A stretch of DNA of 8,655 bases from positions 1 through 8,655 of the forward strand of contig JAGFXQ010000146.1 in assembly GCA_017861355.1 (NCBI GenBank). Direction: 5' to 3'. The DNA is from Bacillota bacterium (GTDB lineage Bacteria > Bacillota > Clostridia > Lachnospirales > Lachnospiraceae). The position numbers and the translations under genes were made by a program. Positions 6,541 to 8,655 of this stretch are shown here, in pieces; within the stretch, counting starts at the first letter, position 1; every line of letters starts with the position of its first letter. The notes below the pieces were generated by a model. That model saw nothing but the letters and a program-made list of their open reading frames with translations. It was not told the origin of the DNA and did no database searches.

Positions 6541-6744
6541 GTGAAAACATGTATTAAAGAACTAAGAAAGCAACACAAATTATCTCAGGAGGAGCTTGCA
6601 CTTGCGGTAGGAACCACGAGACAGACGATCACCTCCATTGAGGTGGAGAAGTACACGGCTTCTCTTGTTCTGGCATATAAGATTGCCCACTATTTTAACT
6701 TGTCGATTGAAGAAGTATTTGACTTCACTGATATCGAAAGCTAA
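6541..6744 (+). CDS. Small XRE-family HTH transcriptional regulator (YozG-like)
   Basis: A DNA-binding protein of 67 residues consisting almost only of one helix-turn-helix domain: IKELRKQHKLSQEELA, then the recognition helix region GTTRQTITSIE (24-34), then a C-terminal dimerising segment ending NLSIEEVFDF. The family normally reads SIENGKY here, whereas this protein has SIEVEKY. I chose GTG at 6541 because AGGTGAT at 6530-6536 matches the 16S rRNA 3' end and puts GG eight bases before it; GTG at 6532 and ATG at 6535 are alternatives adding two or three residues. It is the first gene of a three-gene operon and probably represses its own promoter through the 23-bp repeats. The signal controlling it is unknown. 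Confidence 0.88.
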   Translation: MKTCIKELRKQHKLSQEELALAVGTTRQTITSIEVEKYTASLVLAYKIAHYFNLSIEEVFDFTDIES

Positions 6745-6773
6745 CACAAATTGAGAAGGGAAAGGTAAATGTG

Positions 6774-7223
6774 ATGGAAAAGTTTAGAAAGAAAATAGTA
6801 ATTAGTACAATCATATCCGGGATTATTAATCTGGCAGCAGTGGGATTATGTATTTTTGATCTTTTGATTATCTCAGAAAAGATATCATTCCAACCGGTGA
6901 ATGAGATGCTGCTTAGCTTTCAGACGGGGCTGGTACTGGGTATCGGAATGGTAGCTCTGATGTACACAATCAAGAACAGAAAAGCCTTGAGAGATCCAAA
7001 AGAACTTCAGATATTATATAATAAAGAGCATGATGAAAGACAACAATTAATTATACAGAAGGCGGGAATGCCAATGATGGCCTATACCTCCGGGGTCATG
7101 GTGATTGCAGGCGTGATCGCCGGATATTACAACACGGTCGTATTTTATACTCTGATTGTTGCTGCGATGGCGCAATTGCTTGTGGGCTTATCATTAAAGC
7201 TTTACTATTCCAGAACAATATAA
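6774..7223 (+). CDS. Four-helix membrane protein of unknown function
   Basis: An integral membrane protein of 149 residues with four predicted helices at about 8-33, 46-66, 99-118 and 121-143. The basic N-terminus (KFRKK), the charged loop at 67-98 and the C-terminus fall on the cytoplasmic side by the positive-inside rule. The central loop carries LYNKEHDERQQLIIQKAG, an acidic/basic motif I have seen in uncharacterised Firmicute membrane proteins encoded beside YozG-like regulators; I cannot assign a family with certainty. ATG at 6774 is chosen over GTG at 6771 because AAAGG at 6761-6765 gives eight-base spacing. It follows the regulator by 29 bp. Such pairs may respond to membrane stress, but that is inference. 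Confidence 0.8.
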   Translation: MEKFRKKIVISTIISGIINLAAVGLCIFDLLIISEKISFQPVNEMLLSFQTGLVLGIGMVALMYTIKNRKALRDPKELQILYNKEHDERQQLIIQKAGMPMMAYTSGVMVIAGVIAGYYNTVVFYTLIVAAMAQLLVGLSLKLYYSRTI

Positions 7224-7264
7224 ATCAAGAACAGCGAATAACGAATATGTGAGGTGAAGACGCT

Positions 7265-7489
7265 ATGTTTAAGAAAAAAGCTGATGAAACCCTTAAAACG
7301 GATAAAAGCACCCAGCCAAGGGATCCTGCCATAGACAAGGATGATAACTACATGGGGTTTGGCATGTGTATTGGTATATTGTTTGGAATAACATTTGGGC
7401 AATTGCTATTTCACAATCTGGCTACGGGGATCAGTATAGGTATGATGCTCGGTCTAGCAGTCGGATCTAGGTTTCCAAAGAAGAAATAA
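7265..7489 (+). CDS. Small membrane protein with two glycine zippers
   Basis: A protein of 74 residues with a charged, lysine- and aspartate-rich N-terminal 28 residues, then two hydrophobic helices (about 30-49 and 52-67) and a basic end (FPKKK). Glycine occurs at every fourth position in both helices: 33, 37, 41, 45 and 55, 59, 63, 67. Such GxxxG runs pack helices tightly and are found in oligomerising or pore-forming membrane peptides. The ATG at 7265 has GAGGTGA at 7251-7257. It is the third gene of the operon, 41 bp after the four-helix protein. Function is not known; I infer a structural partner of the upstream membrane protein or a small membrane-active effector. Confidence 0.78.
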   Translation: MFKKKADETLKTDKSTQPRDPAIDKDDNYMGFGMCIGILFGITFGQLLFHNLATGISIGMMLGLAVGSRFPKKK

Positions 7490-7505
7490 CTTCAAATTTC
7501 CAAAT

Positions 7506-7534
7506 GTTTCTCTTACAGGGAAAAGAGAACTCTT
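7506..7534. repeat. Inverted repeats between the small-protein operon and the ssrA promoter
   Basis: TTCTCTT (7508-7514) pairs with AAGAGAA (7523-7529), and AAGAG (7523-7527) also pairs with CTCTT (7530-7534), which runs into the ssrA -35 box. There is no T run, so it is a poor intrinsic terminator. It could be a weak transcript end or an operator. Confidence 0.3.
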
Positions 7535-7561
7535 GACACTTCCATAAGGTTGTTATATGAT
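7533..7561 (+). promoter_or_regulatory. Sigma-A promoter of ssrA
   Basis: A perfect TTGACA (7533-7538) and TATGAT (7556-7561) are separated by 17 bp. The start would be near 7568, about 35 nt before the mature 5' end of tmRNA at 7603, giving a short precursor leader for RNase P to remove. Confidence 0.85.
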
Positions 7562-7602
7562 ATAGTCAATGTTTGCAAACCAGATGAAATATCTTACCTT
7601 TC

Positions 7603-7968
7603 GGGGTTGTACTGGTTTCGACGGGGGTTTTGAAATTGTGTAAGCCATTCGCAGACTAGGACTGCGTCATCAACTTAGAAATAAAATTAAACGCAAACAA
7701 TAATTACGAATTAGCTGCAGCGTAAGCATGCAGCTTGTCGACCCTAGGCAACTCGCGGCTTAGGACCTCGGCATCAAATTAGCGGGGCCCTCTATCTCCA
7801 AAGCTTTGAGGTGGTAGAAGAAACATGAAGCTACTGAAACCATGAGCCTGTCTGTCGGCGCTTGGCGGAGGGAACAGCGAACTTCGGGTTCGCATAAAAG
7901 ATAGACTGTAATGGGAGAAAATGCAATGAATGGGCTTTCGGACAGGGGTTCAACTCCCCTCAGCTCCA
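7603..7968 (+). ncRNA. ssrA: Transfer-messenger RNA (tmRNA)
   Basis: This RNA rescues stalled ribosomes with SmpB by adding a degradation tag. The mature 5' end GGGGTTG (7603-7609) pairs with CAGCTCC (7961-7967) as a seven-pair acceptor stem. It includes the G3-U wobble that specifies alanine charging (7605 with 7965). The conserved ACTGGTTTCGACGGGGG follows the 5' strand. The T arm is AGGGG-TTCAACT-CCCCT (7944-7960), and A7968 is the discriminator base. The CCA end is not encoded: the genome continues CAC. The total of 366 nt is normal. The 3' end coincides with the end of an oppositely oriented recombinase gene. Confidence 0.97.
7693..7725 (+). other. tmRNA tag-peptide reading frame
   Basis: The resume codon GCA at 7693 opens a frame ending at TAA (7723-7725), giving the tag (A)ANNNYELAAA, where the first alanine comes from the charged tmRNA. 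The stop lies in the loop of the hairpin GCTGCA (7714-7719) / TGCAGC (7729-7734), the usual helix 5 position. The tag ends AAA, preceded by leucine, rather than the more usual LAA/IAA. Confidence 0.85.
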
Positions 7969-7975
7969 CACAATA
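7944..7975. other. Candidate attachment-site junction at the ssrA 3' end
   Basis: The T arm and acceptor 3' strand of ssrA end at 7968. Immediately beyond, the expected CCA is replaced by CAC and the DNA becomes coding sequence of a serine recombinase on the other strand. The recombinase stop codon is the complement of 7960-7962. This is the layout expected of one end of an integrated element. The exact crossover cannot be set without the empty site or the other end. Confidence 0.5.
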
Positions 7976-8655
7976 ACTTTTTTAATATAAGTTCTGATGA
8001 TGCGTCGCTGCTCTTCAGGACTTTTATTTTTTATACCTCTGTCCTTTGCTATAATACCTGTAATGAAATCTTTATCTGGGGCATTGGAAATCTGGTTGCA
8101 ATGATCATAAAATGAAATACGGTTGGTTAGATCCTCTATTTCAAACTCCGCTGCGGACAACTTCTCATTCATAGTTGGAGAATATACTCCGTCCATGATA
8201 GCATCGACCATAGAAGTGACCTTTTTCTCAATTTCTTTAAGACGGCTTTTTAATTCTTTGATTTCGTCTGGAAGTTCTTTGGACATATCTCTTAATCTCT
8301 GATAAAAATATTCAATAATATCATCAATAGACTCATCAGAAAGAAGCCGATCAACTTCATCAATTACTAACTGTTGCACCAGATCCCTTCTAATCTCCTT
8401 GGCATTACATTCTTTTTTTTCTTTTCTAGTACTGCATTTATAGGTTATACGCAAGGACTTTCCTCTGCCGCATTTAACCTTATTTCCGCACATAGCACCG
8501 CCACAGAGCCCACAGGAGATTAGACCGGATAAAAGATAGGTTTCCTTGGCTTTAGACTGTCCACCGGCTTTGTGCTGCCTAGTATCATAGATATCATTTG
8601 CCTTCTCCCAGGTATCCTGATCAACAATTTTAGGTATCCCGTTTTCAATTTTCAC
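7960..8655 (-). CDS. Large serine recombinase, C-terminal part (5' end outside window)
   Basis: A site-specific DNA recombinase of the resolvase/invertase superfamily, of the kind that integrates phages and conjugative or mobilisable elements. The 231 residues visible are the end of the Recombinase domain (VDQDTWEKANDIYDTRQ), a zinc ribbon with Cys48, Cys51, Cys74 and Cys83 (YLLSGLISCGLCGGAM onward), a coiled coil (about 124-182) and the conserved KSPEEQRRIIRTYIKKVIV segment. The catalytic serine domain lies beyond the right edge; the GTG at the edge is probably internal. The protein ends VWS right after IKKVIV, where relatives usually continue for some tens of residues. Its last codons and stop are antisense to the ssrA 3' end. 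It may be truncated by integration or be a remnant. Confidence 0.85.
   Translation of the reverse strand: MKIENGIPKIVDQDTWEKANDIYDTRQHKAGGQSKAKETYLLSGLISCGLCGGAMCGNKVKCGRGKSLRITYKCSTRKEKKECNAKEIRRDLVQQLVIDEVDRLLSDESIDDIIEYFYQRLRDMSKELPDEIKELKSRLKEIEKKVTSMVDAIMDGVYSPTMNEKLSAAEFEIEDLTNRISFYDHCNQISNAPDKDFITGIIAKDRGIKNKSPEEQRRIIRTYIKKVIVWS
7969..8655. mobile_element. End of an integrative element inserted at ssrA (continues past window)
   Basis: All DNA right of the tmRNA discriminator base is recombinase coding sequence running towards ssrA, with no host gene or native ssrA trailer visible. The 3' ends of tmRNA genes are well-known integration targets. The element's cargo, other end and type (prophage, conjugative or mobilisable element) are outside the window. 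Confidence 0.55.
7989..8032 (+). terminator. Possible ssrA terminator inside the recombinase 3' end
   Basis: Read in the ssrA direction, AAGTTCTGA (7989-7997) pairs with TCAGGACTT (8015-8023), with one G-U pair. GA/TC pairs inside extend it past a T-T mismatch, and it is followed by TTTATTTTTTAT. It begins about 20 nt after the tmRNA 3' end. The T-rich tail comes from lysine and asparagine codons on the opposite strand, so it could be fortuitous. Confidence 0.4.

Noticed and set aside
7760..7969. 69-residue minus-strand frame inside ssrA
   Set aside because: It lies entirely antisense to a structured tmRNA and is an artefact of that sequence.
7930..8115. 61-residue plus-strand frame crossing the ssrA/recombinase junction
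   Set aside because: It starts inside tmRNA and runs antisense to the well-supported recombinase; no ribosome binding site of note.
1..8655. CRISPR array or tandem repeat locus
   Set aside because: The only regularly spaced repeats are the three 9-bp operator cores at 6456-6510, which are too short and too few for a CRISPR.

Overview
The window looks like chromosomal DNA of a low-GC Firmicute, most likely a Lachnospiraceae / Clostridium cluster XIVa relative. The reasons are the AT-rich intergenic DNA, Gram-positive ribosome binding sites of the AGGAGGTGAT type, the gene order pgk-tpiA-gpmI-secG-rnr-smpB-ssrA, and SmpB and SecG sequences that read like those of that group. This placement comes from recalled family features and no search was run.

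Positions 1-1060 hold the 3' end of pgk and a complete tpiA, closed by a terminator. Positions 1061-1504 form a gene-free gap. It contains a long imperfect inverted repeat (about 1108-1214), a near-consensus sigma-A promoter (1243-1272) and a roughly 225-nt leader in front of gpmI. gpmI follows (1505-3046), so three successive lower-glycolysis enzymes lie together. secG (3104-3343) has its own promoter and terminator. rnr (RNase R) and smpB are translationally adjacent with no gap, under an extended -10 promoter whose -35 region is a perfect 16-bp palindrome.

Between smpB and its RNA partner ssrA (tmRNA, 7603-7968) lies an accessory stretch. It holds a 53-codon 3' remnant of a glyoxalase/VOC gene touching the smpB stop codon, a strong terminator, and a three-gene operon: a small XRE-type regulator, a four-helix membrane protein and a tiny protein with two perfect glycine zippers. 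The operon promoter is overlaid by three dyad operators spaced exactly 23 bp apart. SmpB, tmRNA and RNase R all act in trans-translation and the decay of stalled messages, so this accessory operon splits a quality-control cluster.

From 7969 to the right edge a large serine recombinase gene runs leftward towards ssrA. Its stop codon and last residues are read from the opposite strand of the tmRNA 3' end. The recombinase seems to stop short of the usual family C-terminus, and the ssrA gene lacks an encoded CCA. The simplest reading is an integrative element inserted at the 3' end of ssrA, with the crossover inside or just beside the recombinase reading frame. The integrated and excised forms would then encode recombinases with different C-termini. 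This junction is the most interesting item in the window.
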